Part shown: piece after piece, positions 12,212-25,101 of the stretch | Numbering within the stretch: position 1 is the first letter of the stretch | How the letters are laid out: each line of letters starts with the position of its first letter | DNA from: Archivesica marissinica | Lineage: Eukaryota > Mollusca > Bivalvia > Venerida > Vesicomyidae | DNA length: 64,000 nt | Assembly: GCA_014843695.1 (NCBI GenBank) | Contig: CM026404.1 | Location: forward strand, 3,146,409-3,210,408 | Direction: 5' to 3' | Position numbers and translations under genes: made by a program | Notes under the pieces: generated by a model | What the model was told of the DNA's origin: nothing | Databases searched by the model: none | The model's input: only the letters and a program-made list of their open reading frames with translations

Positions 12212-12461
12212 GTTACTTAGCCAAGTCCATCAACTATCCAAGCTGTATGTACATTTGTGTACGAGTCGTTACTTAGCCAAGTCCATCAACTATCCAAGCT
12301 GTATGTACATTTGTGTACGAGTCGTTACTTAGCCAAGTCCATCAACTATCCAAGCTGTATGTACATTTGTGTACAAGTCGTTACTTAGCCAAGTCCATCA
12401 ACTATCCAAGCTGTATGTACATTTGTGTACGAGTCGTTACTTAGCCAAGTCCATCAACTAT
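12212..12461. repeat. 56-bp tandem array cut by an assembly gap
   Basis: About 4.5 copies of a 56-bp unit starting GTTACTTAGCCAAGTCCATC, with starts at 12212 and 12268 and onward. It runs directly into the N block, so its true length is unknown. Confidence 0.95.
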
Positions 12462-13461
12462 NNNNNNNNNNNNNNNNNNNNNNNNNNNNNNNNNNNNNNN
12501 NNNNNNNNNNNNNNNNNNNNNNNNNNNNNNNNNNNNNNNNNNNNNNNNNNNNNNNNNNNNNNNNNNNNNNNNNNNNNNNNNNNNNNNNNNNNNNNNNNNN
12601 NNNNNNNNNNNNNNNNNNNNNNNNNNNNNNNNNNNNNNNNNNNNNNNNNNNNNNNNNNNNNNNNNNNNNNNNNNNNNNNNNNNNNNNNNNNNNNNNNNNN
12701 NNNNNNNNNNNNNNNNNNNNNNNNNNNNNNNNNNNNNNNNNNNNNNNNNNNNNNNNNNNNNNNNNNNNNNNNNNNNNNNNNNNNNNNNNNNNNNNNNNNN
12801 NNNNNNNNNNNNNNNNNNNNNNNNNNNNNNNNNNNNNNNNNNNNNNNNNNNNNNNNNNNNNNNNNNNNNNNNNNNNNNNNNNNNNNNNNNNNNNNNNNNN
12901 NNNNNNNNNNNNNNNNNNNNNNNNNNNNNNNNNNNNNNNNNNNNNNNNNNNNNNNNNNNNNNNNNNNNNNNNNNNNNNNNNNNNNNNNNNNNNNNNNNNN
13001 NNNNNNNNNNNNNNNNNNNNNNNNNNNNNNNNNNNNNNNNNNNNNNNNNNNNNNNNNNNNNNNNNNNNNNNNNNNNNNNNNNNNNNNNNNNNNNNNNNNN
13101 NNNNNNNNNNNNNNNNNNNNNNNNNNNNNNNNNNNNNNNNNNNNNNNNNNNNNNNNNNNNNNNNNNNNNNNNNNNNNNNNNNNNNNNNNNNNNNNNNNNN
13201 NNNNNNNNNNNNNNNNNNNNNNNNNNNNNNNNNNNNNNNNNNNNNNNNNNNNNNNNNNNNNNNNNNNNNNNNNNNNNNNNNNNNNNNNNNNNNNNNNNNN
13301 NNNNNNNNNNNNNNNNNNNNNNNNNNNNNNNNNNNNNNNNNNNNNNNNNNNNNNNNNNNNNNNNNNNNNNNNNNNNNNNNNNNNNNNNNNNNNNNNNNNN
13401 NNNNNNNNNNNNNNNNNNNNNNNNNNNNNNNNNNNNNNNNNNNNNNNNNNNNNNNNNNNNN
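12462..13461. other. Assembly gap (1000 N)
   Basis: Exactly 1000 N, typical of a placeholder of unknown size. The sequence on the left is a 56-bp repeat and on the right a 28-bp satellite, so adjacency across the gap is not proven. Confidence 0.99.
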
Positions 13462-16400
13462 CCACTAACACAGGTTTAATGGAGGGGGACCACTAACACA
13501 GGATTAATGGAGGGGAACCACTAACACAGGTTTAATGGAGGGGGACCACTAACACAGGTTTAATGGAGGGGGACCACTAACACAGGATTAATGGAGGGGG
13601 ACCACTAACACAGGATTAATGGAGGGGGACCACTAACACAGGATTAATGGAGGGGAACCACTAACACAGGTTTAATGGAGGGGGACCACTAACACAGGTT
13701 TAATGGAGGGGAACCACTAACACAGGTTTAATGGAGGGGGACCACTAACACAGGTTTAATGGAGGGGGCCACTAACACAGGATTAATGGAGGGGGACCAC
13801 TAACACAGGATTAATGGAGGGGAACCACTAACACAGGATTAATGGAGGGGACCACTAACACAGGATTAATGGAGGGGAACCACTAACACAGGATTAATGG
13901 AGGGGAACCACTAACACAGGTAATGGAGGGGGACCACTAACACAGGATTAATGGAGGGGAACCACTAACACAGGTTTAATGGAGGGGGACCACTAACACA
14001 GGATTAATGGAGGGGGACCACTAACACAGGATTAATGGAGGGCGACCACTAACACAGGTTTAATGGAGGGGACCACTAACACAGGATTAATGGAGGGGAC
14101 CACTAACACAGGATTAATGGAGGGGGACCACTAACACAGGATTAATGGAGGGGGACCACTAACACAGGATTAATGGAGGGGGACCACTAACACAGGATTA
14201 ATGGAGGGGAACCACTAACACAGGTTTAATGGAGGGGAACCACTAACACAGGATTAATGGAGGGGAACCACTAACACAGGTTGGCTGTTTAATGGAGGGG
14301 AACCACTAACACAGAATTAATGTAGGGGAACCACTAACACAGGATTAATGGAGGGGAACCACTAACACAGGTTGGCTGTTTACTGGAGGGGGACCACTAA
14401 CACAGGATTAATGGAGGGGGACCACTAACACAGGATTAATGGAGGGGAACCACTAACACAGGATTAATGGAGGGGAACCACTAACACAGGATTAATGGAG
14501 GGGAACCACTAACACAGGATGGCTGTTTAATGGAGGGGGACCACTAACACAGGATTAATGGAGGGGGACCACTAACACAGGATTAATGGAGGGGAACCAC
14601 TAACACAGGTTGGCTGTTTAATGGAGGGGGACCACTAACACAGGTTGGCTGTTTAATGGAGGGGAACCACTAACACAGGTTGGCTGTTTAATGGAGGGGG
14701 ACCACTAACACAGGTTGGCTGTTTAATGGAGGGGGACCACTATCACAGGTTTAATGGAGGGCGACCACTAACACAGGATTAATGGAGGGCGACCACTAAC
14801 ACAGTTTTAATGGAGGGCGACCAATATCACAGGATTAATGGAGGGCGACCACTAACAGGATTAATGGAGGGCGACCACTAACACAGGATTAATGGAGGGC
14901 GACCACTAACACAGGTTTAATGGAGGGCGACCACTAACACAGGTTTAATGGAGGGGGACCACTAACACAGGTTGGCTGATTAATGGAGGGGGACCACTAA
15001 CACAGGATTAATGGAGGGGGACCACTAACACAGGATTAATGGAGGGGAACCACTAACACAGGATTAATGGAGGGGAACCACTAACACAGGTTTAATGGAG
15101 GGGAACCACTAACACAGGATTAATGGAGGGGAACCACTAACACAGTTTTAATGGAGGGGGACCACTAACACAGGATTAATGGAGGGGGACCACTAACACA
15201 GGTTTAATGGAGGGGGACCACTAACACAGGTTTAATGGAGGGGGACCACTAACACAGGTTTAATGGAGGGGGACCACTAACACAGGATTAATGGAGGGGA
15301 ACCACTAACACAGGTTTAATGGAGGGGGACCACTAACACAGGATTAATGGAGGGGAACCACTAACACAGGATTAATGGAGGGGAACCACTAACACAGGTT
15401 TAATGGAGGGGGACCACTAACACAGGATTAATGGAGGGGAACCACTAACACAGGTTTAATGGAGGGGGACCACTAACACAGGATTAATGGAGGGGGACCA
15501 CTAACACAGGATTAATGGAGGGCGACCACTAACACAGGTTGGCTGTTTAATGGAGGGGGACCACTAACACAGGATTAATGGAGGGGGACCACTAACACAG
15601 GATTAATGGAGGGGGACCACTAACACAGGATTAATGGAGGGGGACCACTAACACAGGATTAATGAAGGGGGGCCACTAACACAGGATTAATGGAGGGGAA
15701 CCACTAACACAGGTTTAATGGAGGGGAACCACTAACACAGGATTAATGGAGGGGAACCACTAACACAGGTTGGCTGTTTAATGGAGGGGAACCACTAACA
15801 CAGAATTAATGTAGGGGAACCACTAACACAGGATTAATGGAGGGGAACCACTAACACAGGTTGGCTGTTTACTGGAGGGGGACCACTAACACAGGATTAA
15901 TGGAGGGGGACCACTAACACAGGATTAATGGAGGGGAACCACTAACACAGGATTAATGGAGGGGAACCACTAACACAGGATTTTAATGGAGGGGGACCAC
16001 TAACACAGGATTAATGGAGGGGGACCACTAACACAGGATTAATGGAGGGGAACCACTAACACAGGTTGGCTGTTTAATGGAGGGGAACCACTAACACAGG
16101 TTGGCTGTTTAATGGAGGGGGACCACTAACACAGGTTGGCTGTTTAATGGAGGGGAACCACTAACACAGGTTGGCTGTTTAATGGAGGGGGACCACTAAC
16201 ACAGGTTGGCTGTTTAATGGAGGGGGACCACTAACACAGGTTTAATGGAGGGCGACCACTAACACAGGATTAATGGAGGGCGACCACTAACACAGGTTTA
16301 ATGGAGGGCGACCACTAACACAGGATTAATGGAGGGCGACCACTAACACAGGATTAATGGAGGGCGACCACTAACACAGGATTAATGGAGGGCGACCACT

Positions 16401-19400
16401 AACACAGGTTTAATGGAGGGCGACCACTAACACAGGTTTAATGGAGGGCGACCACTAACACAGGATTAATGGAGGGGGACCACTAACACAGGATTAATGG
16501 AGGGGGACCACTAACACAGGATTAATGGAGGGGGACCACTAACACAGGTTTAATGGAGGGCGACCACTAACACAGGATTAATGGAGGGCGACCACTAACA
16601 CAGGATTAATGGAGGGGGACCACTAACACAGGTTTAATGGAGGGGGACCACTAACACAGGTTTAATGGAGGGGGACCACTAACACAGGTTTAATGGAGGG
16701 GAACCACTAACACAGGTTTAATGGAGGGGGACCACTAACACAGGATTAATGGAGGGGAACCACTAACACAGGTTTAATGGAGGGGGACCACTAACACAGG
16801 TTTAATGGAGGGGGACCACTAACACAGGTTTAATGGAGGGGAACCACTAACACAGGTTTAATGGAGGGGGACCACTAACACAGGTTTAATGGAGGGGAAC
16901 CACTAACACAGGTTGGCTGTTTAATGGAGGGGGACCACTAACACAGGTTGGCTGTTTAATGGAGGGGGACCACTATCACAGGTTTAATGGAGGGCGACCA
17001 CTAACACAGGATTAATGGAGGGCGACCACTAACACAGTTTTAATGGAGGGCGACCAATATCACAGGATTAATGGAGGGCGACCACTAACACAGGATTAAT
17101 GGAGGGCGACCACTAACACAGGATTAATGGAGGGCGACCACTAACACAGGTTTAATGGAGGGCGACCACTAACACAGGTTTAATGGAGGGGGACCACTAA
17201 CACAGGTTGGCTGATTAATGGAGGGGGACCACTAACACAGGATTAATGGAGAGGAACCACTAACACAGGATTAATGGAGGGGAACCACTAACACAGGATT
17301 AATGGAGGGGGACCACTAACACAGGATTAATGGAGGGGAACCACTAACACAGGATTAATGGAGGGGAACCACTAACACAGGTTTAATGGAGGGGAACACT
17401 AACACAGGATTAATGGAGGGGAACCACTAACACAGGTTTAATGGAGGGGGACCACTAACACAGGATTAATGGAGGGGGACCACTAACACAGGTTAATGGA
17501 GGGGGACCACTAACACAGGTTTAATGGAGGGGGACCACTAACACAGGTTTAATGGAGGGGGACCACTAACACAGGATTAATGGAGGGGAACCACTAACAC
17601 AGGTTTAATGGAGGGGGACCACTAACACAGGATTAATGGAGGGGAACCACTAACACAGGATTAATGGAGGGGAACCACTAACACAGGTTTAATGGAGGGG
17701 GACCACTAACACAGGATTAATGGAGGGGAACCACTAACACAGGTTTAATGGAGGGGGACCACTAACACAGGATTAATGGAGGGGGACCACTAACACAGGA
17801 TTAATGGAGGGGGACCACTAACACAGGTTTGTTAATGGAGGGGGACCACTAACACAGGATTAATGGAGGGGGACCACTAACACAGGATTAATGGAGGGGG
17901 ACCACTAACACAGGATTAATGGAGGGGGACCACTAACACAGGATTAATGGAGGGGGACCACTAACACAGGATTAATGGAGGGGAACCACTAACACAGGTT
18001 TAATGGAGGGGAACCACTAACACAGGATTAATGGAGGGGAACCACTAACACAGGTTGGCTGTTTAATGGAGGGGAACCACTAACACAGGATTAATGTAGG
18101 GGAACCACTAACACAGGATTAATGGAGGGGGACCACTAACACAGGTTTAATGGAGGGGGACCACTAACACAGGATTAATGGAGGGGGACCACTAACACAG
18201 GATTAATGGAGGGGGACCACTAACACAGGTTTAATGGAGGGGGACCACTAACACAGGTTTAATGGAGGGGGACCACTAACACAGGTTTAATGGAGGGGAA
18301 CCACTAACACAGGTTTAATGGAGGGGGACCACTAACACAGGATTAATGGAGGGGAACCACTAACACAGGTTTAATGGAGGGGGACCACTAACACAGGTTT
18401 AATGGAGGGGGACCACTAACACAGGTTTAATGGAGGGGAACCACTAACACAGGTTTAATGGAGGGGGACCACTAACACAGGTTTAATGGAGGGGAACCAC
18501 TAACACAGGTTTAATGGAGGGGGACCACTAACACAGGTTTAATGGAGGGGAACCACTAACACAGGTTTAATGGAGGGGGACCACTAACACAGGTTCGATT
18601 AATGTAGGGGGACCACTAACACAGGATTAATGGAGAGGAACCACTAACACAGGATTAATGGAGGGGAACCACTAACACAGGATTAATGGAGGGGGACCAC
18701 TAACACAGGATTAATGGAGGGGAACCACTAACACAGGATTTAATGGAGGGGAACCACTAACACAGGTTTAATGGAGGGGAACCACTAACACCGGATTAAT
18801 GGAGGGGAACCACTAACACAGGTTTAATGGAGGGGGACCACTAACACAGGATTAATGGAGGGGGACCACTAACACAGGTTTAATGGAGGGGGACCACTAA
18901 CACAGGTTTAATGGAGGGGGACCACTAACACAGGTTTAATGGAGGGGGACCACTAACACATGATTAATGGAGGGGAACCACTAACACAGGTTTAATGGAG
19001 GGGGACCACTAACACAGGATTAATGGAGGGGAACCACTAACACATTATTAATGGAGGGGAACCACTAACACAGGTTTAATGGAGGGGGACCACTAACACA
19101 GGATTAATGGAGGGAAACCACTAACACAGGTTTAATGGAGGGGGACCACTAACACAGGATTAATGGAGGGGGACCACTAACACAGGATTAATGGAGGGCG
19201 ACCACTAACACAGGTTGGCTGTTTAATGGAGGGGGACCACTAACACAGGATTAATGGAGGGGGACCACTAACACAGGATTAATGGAGGGGGACCACTAAC
19301 ACAGGATTAATGGAGGGGGACCACTAACACAGGATTAATGAAGGGGGGCCACTAACACAGGATTAATGGAGGGGAACCACTAACACAGGTTTAATGGAGG

Positions 19401-20550
19401 GGAACCACTAACACAGGATTAATGGAGGGGAACCACTAACACAGGTTGGCTGTTTAATGGAGGGGAACCACTAACACAGAATTAATGTAGGGGAACCACT
19501 AACACAGGATTAATGGAGGGGAACCACTAACACAGGTTGGCTGTTTAATGGAGGGGGACCACTAACACAGGATTAATGGAGGGGGACCACTAACACAGGA
19601 TTAATGGAGGGGAACCACTAACACAGGATTAATGGAGGGGAACCACTAACACAGGATTAATGGAGGGGAACCACTAACACAGGTTTAATGGAGGGGAACC
19701 ACTAACACAGGATTAATGGAGGGGGACCACTAACACAGGATTAATGGAGGGGAACCACTAACACAGGATTAATGGAGGGGAACCACTAACACAGGTTGGC
19801 TGTTTAATGGAGGGGAACCACTAACACAGGTTGGCTGTTTAATGGAGGGGGACCACTAACACAGGTTGGCTGTTTAATGGAGGGGGACCACTAACACAGG
19901 TTGGCTGTTTAATGGAGGGGGACCACTAACACAGGTTTAATGGAGGGCGACCACTAACACAGGATTAATGGAGGGCGACCACTAACACAGGTTTAATGGA
20001 GGGCGACCACTAACACAGGATTAATGGAGGGCGACCACTAACACAGGATTAATGGAGGGCGACCACTAACACAGGATTAATGGAGGGCGACCACTAACAC
20101 AGGTTTAATGGAGGGCGACCACTAACACAGGTTTAATGGAGGGCGACCACTAACACAGGTTTAATGGAGGGCGACCACTAACACAGGATTAATGGAGGGG
20201 GACCACTAACACAGGATTAATGGAGGGGGACCACTAACACAGGATTAATGGAGGGGGACCACTAACACAGGTTTAATGGAGGGCGACCACTAACACAGGA
20301 TTAATGGAGGGCGACCACTAACACAGGATTAATGGAGGGGGACCACTAACACAGGTTTAATGGAGGGGGACCACTAACACAGGATTAATGGAGGGGAACC
20401 ACTAACACAGGATTAATGGAGGGCGACCACTAACACAGGATTAATGGAGGGGGACCACTAACATAGGATTAATGGAGGGGGACCACTAACACAGGTTTAA
20501 TGGAGGGGGACCACTAACACAGGTTTAATGGAGGGGAACCACTAACACAG
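13462..20550. repeat. 28-bp satellite array, copy 1
   Basis: Roughly 250 copies of a 28-bp unit containing CCACTAACACAGG and TTAATGGAGGGG. Variants are GGTTTAATGG/GGATTAATGG, GGGGGACC/GGGGAACC/GGGCGACC, and a longer form with an inserted TTGGCTG (35 bp). Rare variants recur at fixed offsets of 1489 and 3676 bases, showing duplication of large blocks inside the array. The same satellite returns at 48688-53986. Confidence 0.98.
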
Positions 20551-20670
20551 GTTTGACTATAATGTTATTACCTAATGGCCAAAATTTAGATTACAGTTAC
20601 AATTTTTCTTGAGTAGATTCAAAATTTAAAATATCCTACTCCTAGTTTGTTGTTCATTAAAAAATGATCA
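20551..20670. other. Single-copy spacer shared with 53987-54104
   Basis: A spacer of about 120 bp that is nearly identical to 53987-54104, with only a few visible differences. It links the 28-bp satellite to the TA-rich array in both copies of the module. Confidence 0.85.
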
Positions 20671-21149
20671 ATTACTCGACGGTTTATATATACTGGTAAT
20701 TACTCGACGGTTTATATATACTGGTAATTACTCGACGGTTTATATATACTGGTAATTACTCGACGGTTTATATATACTGGTAATTACTCGACTGTTTATA
20801 TATACTGGTAATTACTCGACGGTTTATATATACTGGTAATTACTCGACGGTTTATATATACTGGTAATTATTCGACGGTTTATATATACTGGTAATTACT
20901 CGACGGTTTATATATACTGGTAATTACTCGACGGTTTATATATACTGGTAATTACTCGACGGTTTATATATACTGGTAATTACTCGACGGTTTATATATA
21001 CTGGTAATTACTCGACGGTTTATATATACTGGTAATTACTCGACGTTTTATATATACTGGTAATTACTCGACGGTTTATATATACTGGTAATTACTCGAC
21101 GGTTTATATATACTGGTAATTACTCGACGGTTTATATATACTGGTAATT
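20671..21149. repeat. 28-bp TA-rich tandem array, about 17 copies
   Basis: A 28-bp unit containing ACTCGACGGTTTATATATAC repeats about 17 times with few substitutions. The matching array in the second module (54105-54192) has only about 3 copies. Confidence 0.96.
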
Positions 21150-21696
21150 CGGATGACTCAGGGAGACTGTTTCTCCTACATCACCCACTAGCTTAAAGTA
21201 TGTAGGTTGATTGGATCTCATGAGCTCGCATATAAGACGGATTGATATATTGGACACAAGTATTAATTGCATGTTTGGCCAGTGCAAGTTGAAGAAATGT
21301 TCAGTGACAGGGTGCATTTTTCCCCTAAAACATAATTATGGATACCATTTAACACATTTAAAAAAGATAATTGAAAACAAAATTATTTTTGTTAGCACTC
21401 ACTTATAAGACGGGAACCCATTTTTGAGGCTATCATCTGGTGACAGAAAAAGTCGTCTTATAAACGAGTATGGATGTTACAGCGAAAATCCTCTAAAACC
21501 ACAATTCACTGTAACTATAAACCTAAAATAGTATCAAACAAAGAGAGAGAGAGCAGCTACCTGTGTATAAGAGCGCCAGTCAAGGTTTGCACTGCCCATG
21601 TAGAAATGCTTTCTGTCAATCAACCACATCTTGGTATGAAGTATTCCACTGTGGAGTAGCCGATCAAAATTAAGGCTGCGCACTTCAGCCACAGCT
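21150..21696. other. Spacer with a 10-bp inverted repeat, shared between module copies
   Basis: About 550 bp, near 97% identical by eye to 54193-54744. It holds a perfect 10-bp inverted repeat, TTATAAGACG at 21403-21412 and CGTCTTATAA at 21454-21463, and a further ATAAGACGG near 21232. It may be the remnant of a small DNA transposon, but no target duplication or transposase is seen. Short open frames in it have no domain. Confidence 0.6.
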
Positions 21697-24438
21697 GTTT
21701 GTCAGAATGTACAAGAAACATGGAATTACACAAGTTGTTTGTCAGAATAAATACACAAGAAACATGGAATTACACGAGTTGTTTGTCAGAATAAATACAC
21801 GAGAAACATGGAATTACACGAGTTGTTTGTCAGAATGTATGAGAAACATGGAATTACACGAGTTGTTTATCAGAATAAATACACGAGAAACATGGAATTA
21901 CACGAGTTGTTTGTCAGAATGTACGAGAAACATGGAATTACATGCGTTGTTTGTCAGAATAAATACACGAGAAACATGGAATTACACGAGTTGTTTGTCA
22001 GAATGTATGAGAAACATGGAATTACACGAGTTGTTTATCAGAATAAATACACGAGAAACATGGAATTACACGAGTTGTTTGTCAGAATGTACGAGAAACA
22101 TGGAATTACATGCGTTGTTTGTCAGAATAAATACACGAGAAACATGGAATTACACGAGTTGTTTGTCAGAATGTACGAGAAACATGGAATTACACGAGTT
22201 GTTTGTCAGAATGTACGAGAAACATGTAATTACACGAGTTGTTTGTCAGAATAAATACAGAGAAACATGTAATTACACGAGTTGTTTGTCAGAATGTACG
22301 AGAAACATGGAATTACATGCGTTGTTTGTCAGAATAAATACACGAGAAACATGGAATTACACGAGTTGTTTGTCAGAATGTACGAGAAACATGGAATTAC
22401 ACGAGTTGTTTGTCAGAATGTACGAGAAACATGGAATTACACGAGTTGTTTGTCAGAATAAATACAGAGAAACATGGAATTACACGAGTTGTTTTTCAGA
22501 ATGTACGAGAAACATGGAATTACACGAGTTGTTTGTCAGAATAAATACAGAGAAACATGTAATTACACGAGTTGTTTGTCAGAATAAATACAGAGAAACA
22601 TGGAATTACACGAGTTGTTTGTCAGAATAAATACAGAGAAACATGGAATTACACCAGTTGTTTTTCAGAATGTACGAGAAACATGGAATTACACCAGTTG
22701 TTTGTCAGAATAAATACAGAGAAACATGGAATTACACAAGTTGTTTGTCAGAATGTACGAGAAACATGGAATTACATGCGTTGTTTGTCAGAATAAATAC
22801 ACGAGAAACATGGAATTACACGAGTTGTTTGTCAGAATAAATACACGAGAAACATGGAATTACACGAGCTGTTTGTCAGAATGTACGAGAAACATGGAAT
22901 TACACGAGTTGTTTGTCAGAATAAATACACGAGAAACATGTAATTACACGAGTTGTTTGTCAGAATGTACGAGAAACATGGAATTACATGCGTCGTTTGT
23001 CAGAATAAATACACGAGAAACATGGAATTACACGAGTTGTTTGTCAGAATAAATACACGAGAAACATGGAATTACACGAGTTGTTTGTCAGAATGTACGA
23101 GAAACATGGAATTACACGAGTTGTTTGTCAGAATAAATACACTAGAAACATGGAATTACACGAGTTGTTTGTCGGAATAAATACACGAGAAACATGGAAT
23201 TACACGAGTTGTTTGTCAGAATGTACGAGAAACATGGAATTACACGAGTTGTTTGTCAGAATGTACAAGAAACATGGAATTACACGAGTTGTTTGTCGGA
23301 ATAAATACACGAGAAACATGTAATTACACGAGTTGTTTGTCAGAATAAATACACGAGAAACATGGAATTACACGAGTTGTTTGTCAGAATGTACGAGAAA
23401 CATGGAATTACACGAGTTGTTTGTCAGAATGTACGAGAAACATGGAATTACACGAGTTGTTTGTCAGAATAAATACAGAGAAACATGTAATTACACGAGT
23501 TGTTTGTCAGAATGTACGAGAAACATGGAATTACATGCGTTGTTTGTCAGAATAAATACACGAGAAACATGGAATTACACGAGTTGTTTGTCAGAATGTA
23601 CGAGAAACATGGAATTACACGAGTTGTTTGTCAGAATGTACGAGAAACATGGAATTACACGAGTTGTTTGTCAGAATAAATACAGAGAAACATGTAATTA
23701 CACGAGTTGTTTGTCAGAATGTACGAGAAACATGGAATTACATGCGTTGTTTGTCAGAATAAATACACGAGAAACATGGAATTACACGCGTTGTTTGTCG
23801 GAATAAATACACGAGAAACATGTAATTACACGAGTTGTTTGTCAGAATGTACGAGAAAGATGGAATTACACGAGTTGTTTGTCAGAATAAATACACGAGA
23901 AACATGGAATTACACGCGTTGTTTGTCGGAATAAATACACGAGAAACATGTAATTACACGAGTTGTTTGTCAGAATGTACGAGAAAGATGGAATTACACG
24001 AGTTGTTTGTCAGAATAAATACACGAGAAACATGGAATTACACGCGTTGTTTGTCGGAATAAATACACGAGAAACATGTAATTACACGAGTTGTTTGTCA
24101 GAATGTACGAGAAAGATGGAATTACACGAGTTGTTTGTCAGAATAAATACACGAGAAACATGGAATTACACGCGTTGTTTGTCAGAATAAATACACGAGA
24201 AACATGGAATTACACGAGTTGTTTGTCAGAATAAATACACGAGAAACATGAAATTACACGAGTTGTTTGTCAGAATAAATACACGAGAAACATGGAATTA
24301 CACGAGTTGTTTGTCAGATTAAATACACGAGAAACATGGAATTACACGAGTTGTTTGTCAGAATATACAAGAAACCTGGAATTACACGAGCTGTTTGTCA
24401 GAATGTACGAGAAACATAGAATTACACGAGTTGTTTGT
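21697..24438. repeat. Mixed 40/44-bp tandem array, copy 1
   Basis: About 65 units alternating between a 40-bp form (GTACGAGAAACATGG...) and a 44-bp form (AAATACACGAGAAACATGG...), with a 42-bp form lacking CG. All share TTACACGAGTTGTTTGTCAG. Near the right end a 128-bp trimer (44+40+44) is repeated at least three times, marked by GTCGGAAT and GAAAGATGG variants (starts 23707, 23835, 23963). The right edge joins the BEL/Pao coding sequence directly. Confidence 0.97.
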
Positions 24439-24532
24439 CGGTATTCTTTCCTCCAATGGACCCAGAACTGATTGGCCAGGTACTGGTACTTGCTTCCATA
24501 GACGTTTGTACAAATTACTAACGTCCATATTA
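24439..24532 (-). pseudogene. pol: BEL/Pao C-terminal domain fragment, cut by satellite
   Basis: Minus-strand reading gives LYKRLWKQV in one frame, then after a one-base slip YQYLANQFWVHWRKEYR. This is the start of the C-terminal Pao domain (DUF5641-like, QYLANxFWxRWxxEYL). The coding match stops at EYR, and the next bases already read as the 40/44-bp repeat. The remaining part of this domain and any LTR are missing. Confidence 0.82.
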
Positions 24533-24643
24533 GTTTAAACATATTTATTTTCTGTCAATACATGATTATTTACAACAACTGATATAAGGAATTGGACAGA
24601 AATCTGTATAGCTTATGATTGTCCTCTCCTAACGTCCATATTA
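24518..24643. repeat. 15-bp direct repeats around a 96-bp insert within the Pao element
   Basis: CTAACGTCCATATTA occurs at 24518-24532 and again at 24629-24643. The 96 bp between them does not read as Pao protein, whereas the flanks do. This looks like a small insertion with a 15-bp target duplication, or a local duplication. Confidence 0.65.
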
Positions 24644-24658
24644 CCAAGAGGGATCTGA

Positions 24659-25078
24659 TCACACTCTTAACTTCATGGTAAGTAACGCAGAGGGACTTAA
24701 CACTTCGGGACAATTTGGATCCGAAGACACTGGAACAATGGGACGCGAGTTAATGATGGAACTAACTTCAGCCATTAGAGTAGCTAGGACGTCGTGGGTC
24801 AGGTTATGGATGTTTGAGAGCATAGACTCCAATATGCGTCTAGATACACCTATCATACGCTCCCAGACCCCTCCCATGTGAGAACTATGGGGAGCATTGA
24901 AAAGCCATACACTACCAGATTTACTAAGAAAATCTTTGACCAGCCCATCTTCTACCTTGACAACATCTACACCAATATGATCTGTTGCGCCCACAAAATT
25001 AGTACCGCGATCGGACCTAAATACCTTTACTGTACCACGGATTGCAATGAAACGTCTAACAACGTTAACAAATGACAA
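24659..25078 (-). pseudogene. pol: BEL/Pao integrase core, second half
   Basis: A 139-codon segment with FRSDRGTNFVGA (second catalytic D) and SSHMGGVWERMIGV (catalytic E in WER), followed by the conserved INSRPIV and LSPSALLT blocks. Together with the aspartate upstream this completes the D,D,E triad, split between frames. A TGA follows MKLRV; the expected continuation is interrupted by a 96-bp insert (24533-24628). Confidence 0.88.
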
Positions 25079-25101
25079 AGATTACATTTCGTCCACTAAC
25101 T

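Noticed and set aside
12369..13496. Open frames across the N blocks (also 47627-48734)
   Set aside because: These frames consist of unknown bases.
21132..21317. 61-codon minus-strand frame conserved in both module copies (also 54175-54366)
   Set aside because: The copies differ by a 7-base insertion and a 1-base loss that change the middle residues, and no domain is seen.
21707..24190. Chain of small plus-strand proteins rich in MELHELFVR
   Set aside because: These are translations of the 40/44-bp repeat with stops at fixed unit positions; the same occurs at 54756-62692.
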